This document shows positions 1-5,932 of a DNA stretch of 5,932 nt, in pieces (the first letter of the stretch is position 1; the number at the start of each line of letters is the position of its first letter). The notes beneath the pieces are model-generated. The model searched no databases. It was not told the origin of the DNA and saw only the letters and a program-made list of their open reading frames with translations. Source of the stretch: an uncultured Actinomyces sp. (lineage in GTDB: Bacteria; Actinomycetota; Actinomycetes; Actinomycetales; Actinomycetaceae); assembly GCA_900556405.1 (NCBI GenBank), contig USPB01000123.1:1-5932 (forward strand), given 5' to 3'. Made by a program: the position numbers and the translations under genes.

Positions 1-721
1 GCGCGTCGTCGTACAGGCCGTTGGACTGCAGGGCCAGGCCGCAGCAGCCGTGCTTGGGGACCAACACCTCGTATCCCAGGTGCTCGAGCACCATGACCGA
101 GTGGATCGAGGTCTCGACCTCGAAGTACTGGCCGGCGCAGCCGTGGAAGAAGATCACCTGACCGCGCGTGCCGGAGTTCGGCAGCGGCGTGTGCTTCTTG
201 AACCAGGACTCGAAGGTGCGTCCGTAGGCGCGCGGCATGGGGGCCGAGCGGTGCACACCGATGACCGCCTCCATCGCCATGCGGATCGGCTTGACGTCCA
301 GAGCCCAGTTCGCGATGGGGGCGACCGGGGTCATCATGGTGCCGATCAGGGAGGTGCGACCAATGAGACGGTCGCGCAGCGGAATACCGTGCGCTTCCTT
401 CATGGCGGTGCGGCGGTGGTGGATGATCTCGGTGACCTTCACGCCCTGGGGGCACACGAGCGAGCAGGTGCCGCAGGAGGAGCAGTAGTCGATGGACTTG
501 TCCACCATCTGCCCGCCCTTGCGGAAGCGCTCGGCCTGTGGACCGGAGTACTTGGGGCCTGCGAACAGGTCGGTGACACGCATGACGGGGCACTGGGTCT
601 CGCAGATCGTGCACTTGACGCAGGAGTCGAGGCTCGCACGCAGCGCGGCGTCGCCACTCAGGGCGAAGACGTCCTCTTCCTCCACGCCCGGTCCCATCAA
701 CGTTGACATTTCCAGGGTCAT
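1..721 (-). CDS. glpC: Anaerobic glycerol-3-phosphate dehydrogenase subunit C, C-terminus cut by the window edge
   Basis: Iron-sulfur subunit that anchors the GlpABC complex at the membrane and passes electrons from the flavoprotein subunits to quinone. The first 240 residues are visible; E. coli GlpC has about 396, so roughly the last 40% lies beyond base 1. Two ferredoxin-type 4Fe-4S motifs are seen: CVKCTICETQCP (Cys34, 37, 40, 44) and CSSCGTCSLVCP (Cys80, 83, 86, 90). A first CCG domain follows, with FFHGC at residues 191-195 and HGCCG at 224-228; the second should lie outside the window. The start is the ATG at 721-719, which overlaps the glpB stop as ATGA and has GGAGG seven bases upstream. 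This start puts about 25 residues before the first cysteine motif, against about 8 in E. coli. Met5 and Met9 are alternative starts but lack a clear ribosome binding site. Last gene of glpABC in view. The identity is firm from motif order and operon context. Confidence 0.95.
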   Translation of the reverse strand, partial: MTLEMSTLMGPGVEEEDVFALSGDAALRASLDSCVKCTICETQCPVMRVTDLFAGPKYSGPQAERFRKGGQMVDKSIDYCSSCGTCSLVCPQGVKVTEIIHHRRTAMKEAHGIPLRDRLIGRTSLIGTMMTPVAPIANWALDVKPIRMAMEAVIGVHRSAPMPRAYGRTFESWFKKHTPLPNSGTRGQVIFFHGCAGQYFEVETSIHSVMVLEHLGYEVLVPKHGCCGLALQSNGLYDDA

Positions 722-1968
722 TTCAGTTCCTCCACGATTGAGTCGACGGCCGCGAGCGCGCTGGCCAGCGCGATTCCTTCGCCGCTCTTTTCGCGCCAGC
801 GGGTGGCGCCGGCCAGGTTGCCTCCGGCCGCGTACAGGTTCGGGCACACGGGTGCGCCTTCCTCGTTCAGGACGCGCATGTTGTCGTCCACGGCCAGGCC
901 GGCCAGGAAGAGGGGCTGGTCCTCGCCCCAGAAGTCGGCGTGCAGGAGCTGTCCGGAGGCGCCCATGACGGGCAGCCCGCAGATGGTTTCTCGCACGGTG
1001 CCGTAGGAGTCCATGTCGAGAGCGCCGGATTCGAAGCCGCCGGCGGCCAGGATGAGCGAGCGGGTTTCCACGATCGTGGAACGTCCCGCACTGGCGTATT
1101 CGACTCCGCTCACTCGTCCGTCGGTGGTGTGTACGGCCTTGATCGGGGATCCGAGGATGACGCGGCACGTGGACGAGGCGATGCGGGTCAGCAGGGCGTT
1201 GAGGCGCATGCCGGGCACCGACGGGGGCTGGATCGGGATCTCAAAGACGGGGTGGCCGAGCTTATCCGCCAGGTCGCGCCAGGCATTCGGGTCGTCGAGG
1301 CCGAGGACAGCGGGCAGGCCGACGATCTCGCCATCTTCCAGGAGGGGACGGATCTGGTCTGCCAGGCGCGCGCGGTTCTCCTCGCGGTCGAGGCTGCGCG
1401 CGTGGTTGGTGCCGGTCGAGTCGACCTCACCCTCGCGCACGACGTAGTCGACGGACAGGGCGCGCGCCTTGATCGGGGCGCCGTCAGGTCCGTTCTGTCG
1501 CGTCAGGTTTTCGGCGACGAGGCTGGGGTAGAAGTCCTTCAAGCGCGCCAGTCCCACGATCGCATAGCGGGCGCCCGCTTGGGGGATGCCGACCTCCATG
1601 GAGGGAGGAATCAGGCAGGTGGGGCGCAGAGCGCCGACACCGGTGGGGATGCGCACGTTGCGGGTCTCATCGCCGATGAGAACATCGGAACCGACGAGGT
1701 CACGCAGCCACGCGACGGACGCACCGACAAAGTCGGGGGTGACGTGGCTGTAGGGGTGGGTGGGGCGGGAGGCCACGTGGGCTTCCAGCGCCTCGAGGGG
1801 TGCCTCGACCGGCTCGGGGCGGTAGCCGAGGATGTCGACCGTGCCCGTGCCGAGCTGGATGCCGCCGACGCCCTTGGTGATAAGGGTGACACTCAGGCCT
1901 GCGTCAGCTGCCTTGATTGCTGCGGCCAGGCCTGCCAGGCCAGCGCCGATAACGACTGTGTCTCTCAT
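718..1968 (-). CDS. glpB: Anaerobic glycerol-3-phosphate dehydrogenase subunit B
   Basis: Second flavoprotein subunit of the anaerobic glycerol-3-phosphate dehydrogenase, which works with GlpA in oxidising glycerol 3-phosphate to dihydroxyacetone phosphate. It has 416 residues, close to E. coli GlpB (about 419). An N-terminal dinucleotide-binding fold is visible at residues 5-31 (VVIGAGLAGLAAAIKAADAG, with Gly8, Gly10, Gly13). GlpB-like stretches follow: HPYSHVTP (71-78), a LDREEN segment (193-198), and IQPPSVPGMRLNALL (246-260). The C-terminal FAD-contact region reads NLYAAGGNLAGA (377-388), then GEGIALASALAA. The reading frame is open further upstream, inside glpA, but the ATG at 1968-1966 is chosen because the Rossmann motif begins right after it, GGAGG lies seven bases upstream, and it overlaps the glpA stop as ATGA. 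The 3' end overlaps glpC in the same way. Resemblance to other FAD-dependent fumarate reductase-like proteins is expected of the family; position between glpA and glpC settles the call. Confidence 0.94.
   Translation of the reverse strand: MRDTVVIGAGLAGLAAAIKAADAGLSVTLITKGVGGIQLGTGTVDILGYRPEPVEAPLEALEAHVASRPTHPYSHVTPDFVGASVAWLRDLVGSDVLIGDETRNVRIPTGVGALRPTCLIPPSMEVGIPQAGARYAIVGLARLKDFYPSLVAENLTRQNGPDGAPIKARALSVDYVVREGEVDSTGTNHARSLDREENRARLADQIRPLLEDGEIVGLPAVLGLDDPNAWRDLADKLGHPVFEIPIQPPSVPGMRLNALLTRIASSTCRVILGSPIKAVHTTDGRVSGVEYASAGRSTIVETRSLILAAGGFESGALDMDSYGTVRETICGLPVMGASGQLLHADFWGEDQPLFLAGLAVDDNMRVLNEEGAPVCPNLYAAGGNLAGATRWREKSGEGIALASALAAVDSIVEELK
722..733 (-). promoter_or_regulatory. Ribosome binding site and coupled start of glpC
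   Basis: On the minus strand GGAGG lies at 733-729, within the last codons of glpB, with seven bases before the ATG of glpC. It decides the glpC start at 721 over the downstream in-frame ATGs, and with the ATGA overlap implies translational coupling. Confidence 0.8.
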
Positions 1969-3551
1969 CGAACAACCTCCTCGCTGGGTGCGGGCAGGTG
2001 CTCGACGTCGAGCGTGCCCTCGTGGATCCAGGCGTCCAGTGCTGCTTGCCTGGCTTGCTTGCCGAACATGATGGGCCACAGGCCGATCCAGCGGTTCTTC
2101 AGGAAGAGACGCAGGAGGGAGTTGGCGCGCATCGAGTCGATGTCTCCACGCTCGTGGGCGATGCCCGCGGCTCGCTGAGAGCAGAAGCCACCTTGGCAGG
2201 GGCCCATGCCCAGGCGCATCTGGCGGCGAACGTCGTCAAGTTGGCCCTTGGGCAGGGTGTCCATGACGTTCTCGAGCATGGCGCGCGTGGCCATCTCGCA
2301 CTCGCAGATGATCTGCTCGTGGGAGGGGGATTCTTTGCGCGATTCGACGTTGTCGAGGCGGTGGCCGATCGTGTACAGGCGCGCTTCCTTGGCGGGCGGG
2401 ACAGCCTCGTCGGCGGTCTTGCAGGCGCGCTGCTCGCCCATCTCCTCGCACATGATGTCTACGATGCGCTCGGCCATGAGGCGGTAGGTGGTGAGCTTGC
2501 CGCCCGCGATGGTGAGCATGCCGTAAACACCGTCGCGCGTGTTGTGATCGATGATGCTCATGCCGCGCGCCATGTGGCGGGTGTCCGTCGCGGACACTCG
2601 CGAGTCCTTGATAAGGGGGCGCGCGCCGGCCCATGCGTGGACGGCACGAGACTTGCGGAAGCCGGGGATCATGGCTTCACCCGCGTCGAGCATCTGCTGG
2701 ACCTGGTCGGCGGGGATCGACAGGCGATCCGGGTCGTCGGCCTTCAGGTCGGTCGTGCCGATGATGCACACGGTGTGGTCAGGCACGAGAATGTCGCCGT
2801 CGGCAGGCCACACGCAGCGGTTGATGACTGAGTGGCTCAGGCGGTGATTCATGGCGATCATGATGCCGGCGCCGGGAACGACGTCGACGCCGTGACAGTC
2901 GGCCATAGCAGCAATCTGCCCTGCCCAGGGGCCGCCGCAGTTGAGGACGAACCCGCATTCGATGCGCACGTCCTCGCCACCGCGCTCATCGTGGACGATG
3001 ACGGCGCTGACGCGATCGCCCTCGCGTTCGATGGAGGTGACGCGGTGGTAGGTCAGGACCTGCGCCCCGTACGCCTGCGCGGAGCGGATCGCTCCCCAGG
3101 TCATCTGCCAGCCATCGACCGTGCCATCCTGAACCTCGAAGGCTCGCTTGATGCGAGGATCGAGGCGCGGTTCGCGGCGCAGCGCCTCGGCAATGGAGAT
3201 TTCCGCAGCGGGCACCTTTGCAGCTGCTGCACGAGCCAGGAACTGATCCGCATACTCTTCATCGTCGTGGGCCGTCACCACGAAGAGACCACCGGTGGCC
3301 TCGATCGCGTTGGCGTTGATGCGCTTGACGATTTCGTTTTCTTCGGCGCATTCGGTGGCCGACTCAGGATCGGACGCAATGTAGCGACCACCCGAGTGGA
3401 GCAGGCCATGGAAGCGACCCGAGGTTCCCTGAGCGATATCGGCCCGATCGACGAGGACGGCTGAGAAGCCGCGCATGGCGACGTCGCGGACGACGCCGGC
3501 ACCCGTGGATCCGCCACCGATGACGCACACGTCAGTGCGAAGTGTCTTCAC
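1965..3551 (-). CDS. glpA: Anaerobic glycerol-3-phosphate dehydrogenase subunit A
   Basis: Catalytic FAD subunit: oxidises sn-glycerol 3-phosphate to dihydroxyacetone phosphate, feeding electrons through GlpB/GlpC to quinone. It has 528 residues against about 542 in E. coli. Visible: FAD-binding IGGGSTGAGVVRDVAMRG (11-28), the family segment GTSGRFHGLLHSGGRYI (42-58), NCGGPWAG (204-211), and the second family signature GGKLTTYRLMAE (350-361). A C-terminal BFD-like [2Fe-2S] domain has Cys416 and Cys418 (ICECEM) and Cys452 and Cys457 (GPCQGGFC). That domain separates GlpA from aerobic GlpD and from the oxidase GlpO. I chose the GTG at 3551-3549, with AAGGGA nine bases upstream and the FAD motif about ten residues in. 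A GTG at 3569 and an ATG at 3662 are in frame but lack support, and the ATG would put the gene's start within the palindrome cluster. First gene of the operon; promoter presumably between 3552 and 3760. Confidence 0.95.
   Translation of the reverse strand: MKTLRTDVCVIGGGSTGAGVVRDVAMRGFSAVLVDRADIAQGTSGRFHGLLHSGGRYIASDPESATECAEENEIVKRINANAIEATGGLFVVTAHDDEEYADQFLARAAAAKVPAAEISIAEALRREPRLDPRIKRAFEVQDGTVDGWQMTWGAIRSAQAYGAQVLTYHRVTSIEREGDRVSAVIVHDERGGEDVRIECGFVLNCGGPWAGQIAAMADCHGVDVVPGAGIMIAMNHRLSHSVINRCVWPADGDILVPDHTVCIIGTTDLKADDPDRLSIPADQVQQMLDAGEAMIPGFRKSRAVHAWAGARPLIKDSRVSATDTRHMARGMSIIDHNTRDGVYGMLTIAGGKLTTYRLMAERIVDIMCEEMGEQRACKTADEAVPPAKEARLYTIGHRLDNVESRKESPSHEQIICECEMATRAMLENVMDTLPKGQLDDVRRQMRLGMGPCQGGFCSQRAAGIAHERGDIDSMRANSLLRLFLKNRWIGLWPIMFGKQARQAALDAWIHEGTLDVEHLPAPSEEVVR
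1969..1980 (-). promoter_or_regulatory. Ribosome binding site and coupled start of glpB
   Basis: GGAGG at 1980-1976 on the minus strand sits inside the 3' end of glpA, seven bases before the glpB ATG. Its position and the ATGA overlap fix the start at 1968, although the frame stays open for 37 codons upstream to another ATG. Confidence 0.82.
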
Positions 3552-3566
3552 CGTTAAAAATCCCTT
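3552..3566 (-). promoter_or_regulatory. Probable ribosome binding site of glpA
   Basis: AAGGGA at 3566-3561 on the minus strand lies nine bases before the GTG at 3551. It is weaker than the GGAGG sites of glpB and glpC, but it is the best site near any candidate start, so it supports the 3551 start over the GTG at 3569. Confidence 0.55.
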
Positions 3567-3575
3567 CACCTGTTG

Positions 3576-3592
3576 ATGAGGAAGTGCCTCAT
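3576..3592. repeat. Inverted repeat in the glpA leader
   Basis: ATGAGG (3576-3581) and CCTCAT (3587-3592) are perfect 6-base arms separated by five bases. It lies 25 bases upstream of the glpA GTG, just beyond the ribosome binding site. It could be a regulator operator or a small hairpin in the mRNA leader; the sequence alone does not decide. Confidence 0.5.
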
Positions 3593-3625
3593 TGCTGCCT
3601 CCATCATGCGCCTTATGAGCCCGAT

Positions 3626-3662
3626 TGCACGAATGCACACACGACTCTGCACATATGTGCAC
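3626..3662. promoter_or_regulatory. TGCAC cluster with a 14-bp palindrome, candidate operator
   Basis: TGCAC occurs at 3626, 3634, 3648 and 3658 on the plus strand. The last two lie at either end of the perfect palindrome TGCACATATGTGCA (3648-3661); the first two form TGCA-N4-TGCA (3626-3637). The cluster is 75-111 bases upstream of glpA and about 156 upstream of pepO. A dimeric regulator of the glp operon is a natural guess. It is not a good CRP/GlxR site (TGTGA-N6-TCACA), and I do not recognise the regulator. Confidence 0.5.
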
Positions 3663-3722
3663 GGCACCGTGCTAGCAAAACGACATCCGCACTCATCCGC
3701 ACAACTCTGGGCAAAAACAGGG

Positions 3723-3750
3723 AATTACACACCATGCGCATCACGTAATT
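3723..3750. repeat. Spaced inverted repeat upstream of pepO
   Basis: AATTAC (3723-3728) and GTAATT (3745-3750) are perfect 6-base arms 16 bases apart. The spacer contains an 8-base palindrome, ATGCGCAT (3734-3741), whose centre is one base off. It could be a regulatory site for pepO or glpA, or chance in an AT-richer stretch. Confidence 0.3.
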
Positions 3751-3805
3751 TCGAATGACTCACGCCCCGTGGACACTCATCTCACGCCATCGGCCCCTCT
3801 CCCCC

Positions 3806-3811
3806 TAGAGT
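3806..3811 (+). promoter_or_regulatory. Putative -10 element of pepO, leaderless arrangement
   Basis: TAGAGT fits the TANNNT -10 pattern of actinobacteria. Six bases separate it from the A of the pepO ATG, so transcription would begin at or next to the start codon. No good -35 hexamer is seen 16-18 bases upstream. The only purine-rich word before the ATG, AAGG at 3813-3816, is one base away, too close to act as a ribosome binding site. Confidence 0.5.
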
Positions 3812-3817
3812 TAAGGC

Positions 3818-5851
3818 ATGACGAATACACTGCTGGCACGAGTCCTCGACACCGAGTACACCGATTCGACGGTGCGCCCCCAGGACGACTTCTACCGCCA
3901 CGTCAACGGCACCTGGCTGGCGACGCACACGATCCCCGCGGATCGCCCCATGGACGGGGCCTTCCACGCGCTACGCGACGCCTCAGAAAAGTACGCCCGA
4001 GCAATTGCTCAAGACGCGGCGGCAGGCACCCTGGACGATCCGGACGCCGATCGCATCGCCACCCTATGGACCCAATTCCTCGACGAAGACACCATCGAGG
4101 CAGCCGGTGCCACCCCCCTGCGCCCCGACCTCGACGCGATCAACGCGTGCGCCACCCACGAGGAACTCGCCCGCGAAATGGGCCGCCTCATGCGCGAGGG
4201 CATCGGAGGCCTCGTCGGCGCATACGTGGGGACGGACCCCCACGACTCCTCCCGCTACATGGTCTCCCTCGTCCAGTCAGGTATCGGACTGCCCGACGAG
4301 GCCTACTACCGCGAAGAGGACTACGCGCCGATCCGACAGGCCTACGTCGCACACACCGCTCGCCTCCTCGCCCTCGCTGGCGTGGACGACGCCGAAGGAG
4401 CGGCCACGCGCATCATGGAACTCGAGACCGCGCTCGCCTCACACCACCGCGACTCCGTGACCAACCGCGATCCCCTGCTCTCCGACAACCCCACGCCGTG
4501 GGAGGAGCTCGCCACGCTCGCACCCGGATTCGACTGGGACGCGTGGGCGAGCGGCGCACGCATGCCCGTCGCCGGCCTCGTCGTCAACGTCGACCAGCCC
4601 GACTTCCTCAAGGCCGCCGCCGCCCTGTGGGCCACCACCGACCTGCCCATCCTCAAGGAGTGGCTGAGCGCCTCAGCCATCGACTGCCACGCTTCCCTCC
4701 TCTCTAGCGACTTCGTGAACGAAAACTTCGACTTCCACGGTCGCACACTGTCGGGCACGCAGGAGCTGCGCCCGCGCTGGAAGCGTGCCCTCGGCCTCAT
4801 CGAGGCCTACCTGGGCGAAGCAATGGGCCGCGCGTGGGTTGCACGCCACTTCCCGCCCAACGCCAAGGAAGCGATGGACACACTGGTGCGCCGCCTCCTT
4901 GACGCCTACGGCGAGTCGATCCGCGGCCTCGACTGGATGAGCGAAGACACGAAGGCCAAGGCACTCGACAAGCTGGCAACCTTCAACCCCAAGATCGGCT
5001 ACCCCGTCAAGTGGCGCGACTATTCGACCCTGCACCTGGATCCGAAGGCTTCCATCGTCGACAACGCGCGCGCCGCCAACGCCCACGCCACCGACCGCGA
5101 ATGGGCCAAGCTGGGCCGCCCGGTCGACCGCGACGAGTGGTACATGACTCCTCAGACGGTCAACGCCTACTACAACCCCACGCAGAACGAAATCGTCTTC
5201 CCCGCAGCGATCCTCCAACCCCCGTTCTTCGACGCCGAGGCCGACGACGCGGTGAACTTCGGTGCAATCGGCGCGGTGATCGGCCACGAGATCGGTCACG
5301 GCTTCGACGACCAGGGGTCGCGCTACGACGGAGCGGGAAACCTGTCGAACTGGTGGACGGACGAGGACCGCGCCGCCTTCGAAGAACGCACCCACGCACT
5401 CATCGCGCAGTACGACGCCCTCACCCCCGCGATCCTCCTCGAGCAGCGCGACAACGAGGAATCCGAGACGGGCGAGGACACTGAACGCGCTCTCCCCCAC
5501 GTCAACGGCGCGCTCACGATCGGCGAGAACATCGGCGACCTCGGCGGCCTGACGATCGCGTGGAAGGCCTGGGCCTCCGCGCTCGCGGAGCAGGGCCTCA
5601 CGCCCCAGACGGCGCCCGTCATCGATGGAATCTCGGGACCGCAGCGTTTCTTCTACTCGTGGGCTCGCGCCTGGCGAACGGCCACACGCCCCCAGTTTGC
5701 GCGCCAAATGCTGGCGATCGACCCCCACTCCCCCGCAGAGTTCCGATGCAACCAGGTACTTCGCAACCTTGACACTTTCGCCCGGGCATTCGACGTCACC
5801 CCCGACGACGACATGTGGCTCGACCCCTCCCAGCGCGTCACCATCTGGTAG
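3818..5851 (+). CDS. pepO: M13-family zinc metalloendopeptidase (PepO/neprilysin-like)
   Basis: Oligoendopeptidase that cleaves peptides, probably in the cytoplasm. The 677 residues match the usual M13 length. The N-terminal M13 start is seen as VRPQDDFYRHVNGTWLATHTIP (19-40), followed by the large helical cap domain. The catalytic domain contains NAYYNPTQNEIVFPAAILQPPFF (449-471), the zinc motif HEIGH (His490, Glu491, His494), and GENIGDLGGL (569-578) with the third zinc ligand Glu570 and Asp574. The family C-terminus follows: HSPAEFRCNQVLRN (637-650) and the closing WLDPSQRVTIW. There is no signal peptide or membrane segment, unlike animal neprilysin, so an intracellular role in peptide turnover is inferred. 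An acidic insertion lies at about 542-556. The ATG at 3818 is chosen because the conserved N-terminal segment begins about 18 residues in, and a probable -10 element lies just upstream. Divergent from glpABC; no metabolic link to it is evident. Confidence 0.95.
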   Translation: MTNTLLARVLDTEYTDSTVRPQDDFYRHVNGTWLATHTIPADRPMDGAFHALRDASEKYARAIAQDAAAGTLDDPDADRIATLWTQFLDEDTIEAAGATPLRPDLDAINACATHEELAREMGRLMREGIGGLVGAYVGTDPHDSSRYMVSLVQSGIGLPDEAYYREEDYAPIRQAYVAHTARLLALAGVDDAEGAATRIMELETALASHHRDSVTNRDPLLSDNPTPWEELATLAPGFDWDAWASGARMPVAGLVVNVDQPDFLKAAAALWATTDLPILKEWLSASAIDCHASLLSSDFVNENFDFHGRTLSGTQELRPRWKRALGLIEAYLGEAMGRAWVARHFPPNAKEAMDTLVRRLLDAYGESIRGLDWMSEDTKAKALDKLATFNPKIGYPVKWRDYSTLHLDPKASIVDNARAANAHATDREWAKLGRPVDRDEWYMTPQTVNAYYNPTQNEIVFPAAILQPPFFDAEADDAVNFGAIGAVIGHEIGHGFDDQGSRYDGAGNLSNWWTDEDRAAFEERTHALIAQYDALTPAILLEQRDNEESETGEDTERALPHVNGALTIGENIGDLGGLTIAWKAWASALAEQGLTPQTAPVIDGISGPQRFFYSWARAWRTATRPQFARQMLAIDPHSPAEFRCNQVLRNLDTFARAFDVTPDDDMWLDPSQRVTIW

Positions 5852-5863
5852 AAGCGTGTCCCA

Positions 5864-5879
5864 GCCGACAAATTTCGGC
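5864..5879 (+). terminator. Weak hairpin after pepO
   Basis: GCCGA (5864-5868) and TCGGC (5875-5879) form a 5-base stem with a 6-base loop, 13 bases after the pepO stop. No T-run follows, so a role in termination is uncertain; it may only be a small 3' hairpin. Confidence 0.25.
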
Positions 5880-5909
5880 GCGCCCCGCGCAATCACCCCC
5901 AACACATGA

Positions 5910-5925
5910 CAACATAGGAATGTTG
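5910..5925. repeat. Short inverted repeat at the right edge
   Basis: CAACAT (5910-5915) and ATGTTG (5920-5925) are perfect 6-base arms four bases apart. It could be an operator for a gene beyond the window or part of a termination region. Nothing else is recognisable in the last 81 bases. Confidence 0.3.
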
Positions 5926-5932
5926 AGCGCAA

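Larger units (their letters stand above)
3552..3817. promoter_or_regulatory. Divergent glpA / pepO control region
   Basis: A 266-base region between the two divergent starts, lower in GC than the genes around it. It should carry the promoters of both glpABC (minus) and pepO (plus). No convincing protein gene is present: the two short plus-strand frames here have no recognisable content and no ribosome binding site. A possible glpA -10 element is CATAAG on the minus strand (3617-3612), with a poor -35. CATATG at 3651-3656, with TTTTGC 17 bases upstream on the minus strand, is another weak option. Inverted repeats within it are listed separately. Confidence 0.6.

Noticed and set aside
50..706. 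Plus-strand open frame of 218 codons opposite glpC
   Set aside because: The opposite strand encodes clear 4Fe-4S motifs of GlpC; this frame is His/Asp/Gly-rich with no motif.
1969..2079. Upstream extension of glpB by 37 codons
   Set aside because: It lies inside glpA, adds Arg-rich residues before a Rossmann motif that should be N-terminal, and ignores the GGAGG-supported ATG at 1968.
940..2178. Long plus-strand open frame of 412 codons opposite glpB and the end of glpA
   Set aside because: It is antisense to two well-supported genes, shows no recognisable motif, and is the type of frame expected opposite GC-rich coding sequence.
3552..3662. Upstream extension of glpA to an ATG at 3662
   Set aside because: The added His/Cys-rich residues do not resemble GlpA N-termini, and this would put the start within the palindrome cluster; GTG at 3551 has a nearby ribosome binding site.
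3542..3758. Two short plus-strand frames (68 and 61 codons) in the intergenic region
   Set aside because: No ribosome binding site, no recognisable content, and they overlap each other and the expected glpA promoter and leader.
3552..3817. FNR-type (TTGAT-N4-ATCAA) or CRP/GlxR-type (TGTGA-N6-TCACA) site, expected for an anaerobic glp operon
   Set aside because: Only half sites are present (for example TTGAT at 3573-3577); no full two-sided match was found by eye.
4673..5932. Minus-strand open frame of 419 codons opposite pepO
   Set aside because: It covers the M13 catalytic domain in antisense, is unusually rich in Val, Gly and Arg, and has no family motif; a shadow of pepO codon bias.
1..5932. 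tRNA or rRNA genes, CRISPR array, insertion sequence or attachment site
   Set aside because: Nearly all of the window is accounted for by four ordinary genes, and no cloverleaf, regularly spaced repeat, transposase or terminal repeat was seen.

Overview
The window is GC-rich, with strong G/C preference at third codon positions. Protein character and gene order suggest a high-GC Gram-positive bacterium, plausibly an Actinomyces/Schaalia-type actinomycete. That placement is inferred from composition and protein style, not from any search.

Layout: bases 1-3551 carry a minus-strand operon, glpA-glpB-glpC, for the three-subunit anaerobic (respiratory) glycerol-3-phosphate dehydrogenase. glpC runs off the left edge. 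Both gene junctions are ATGA stop/start overlaps, and each downstream start has a GGAGG ribosome binding site inside the end of the preceding gene. Bases 3552-3817 are a 266-base divergent intergenic region with several inverted repeats, including a perfect 14-bp palindrome inside a cluster of four TGCAC words. Bases 3818-5851 carry a plus-strand gene for a cytoplasmic M13-family zinc endopeptidase (PepO type). The last 81 bases hold no gene, only two short inverted repeats.

How the genes work together: GlpA (FAD, with a C-terminal [2Fe-2S] domain) oxidises sn-glycerol 3-phosphate to dihydroxyacetone phosphate. GlpB is the second flavoprotein subunit. GlpC carries two 4Fe-4S ferredoxin clusters and CCG domains, and passes electrons to membrane quinone. 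The PepO-like peptidase has no evident functional tie to glycerol metabolism; it shares only the intergenic control region.

I see no undescribed system here. The coding content is ordinary. What deserves a second look is the repeat-rich control region between glpA and pepO, the probable leaderless start of pepO, and an acidic insertion between the zinc motifs of the peptidase.
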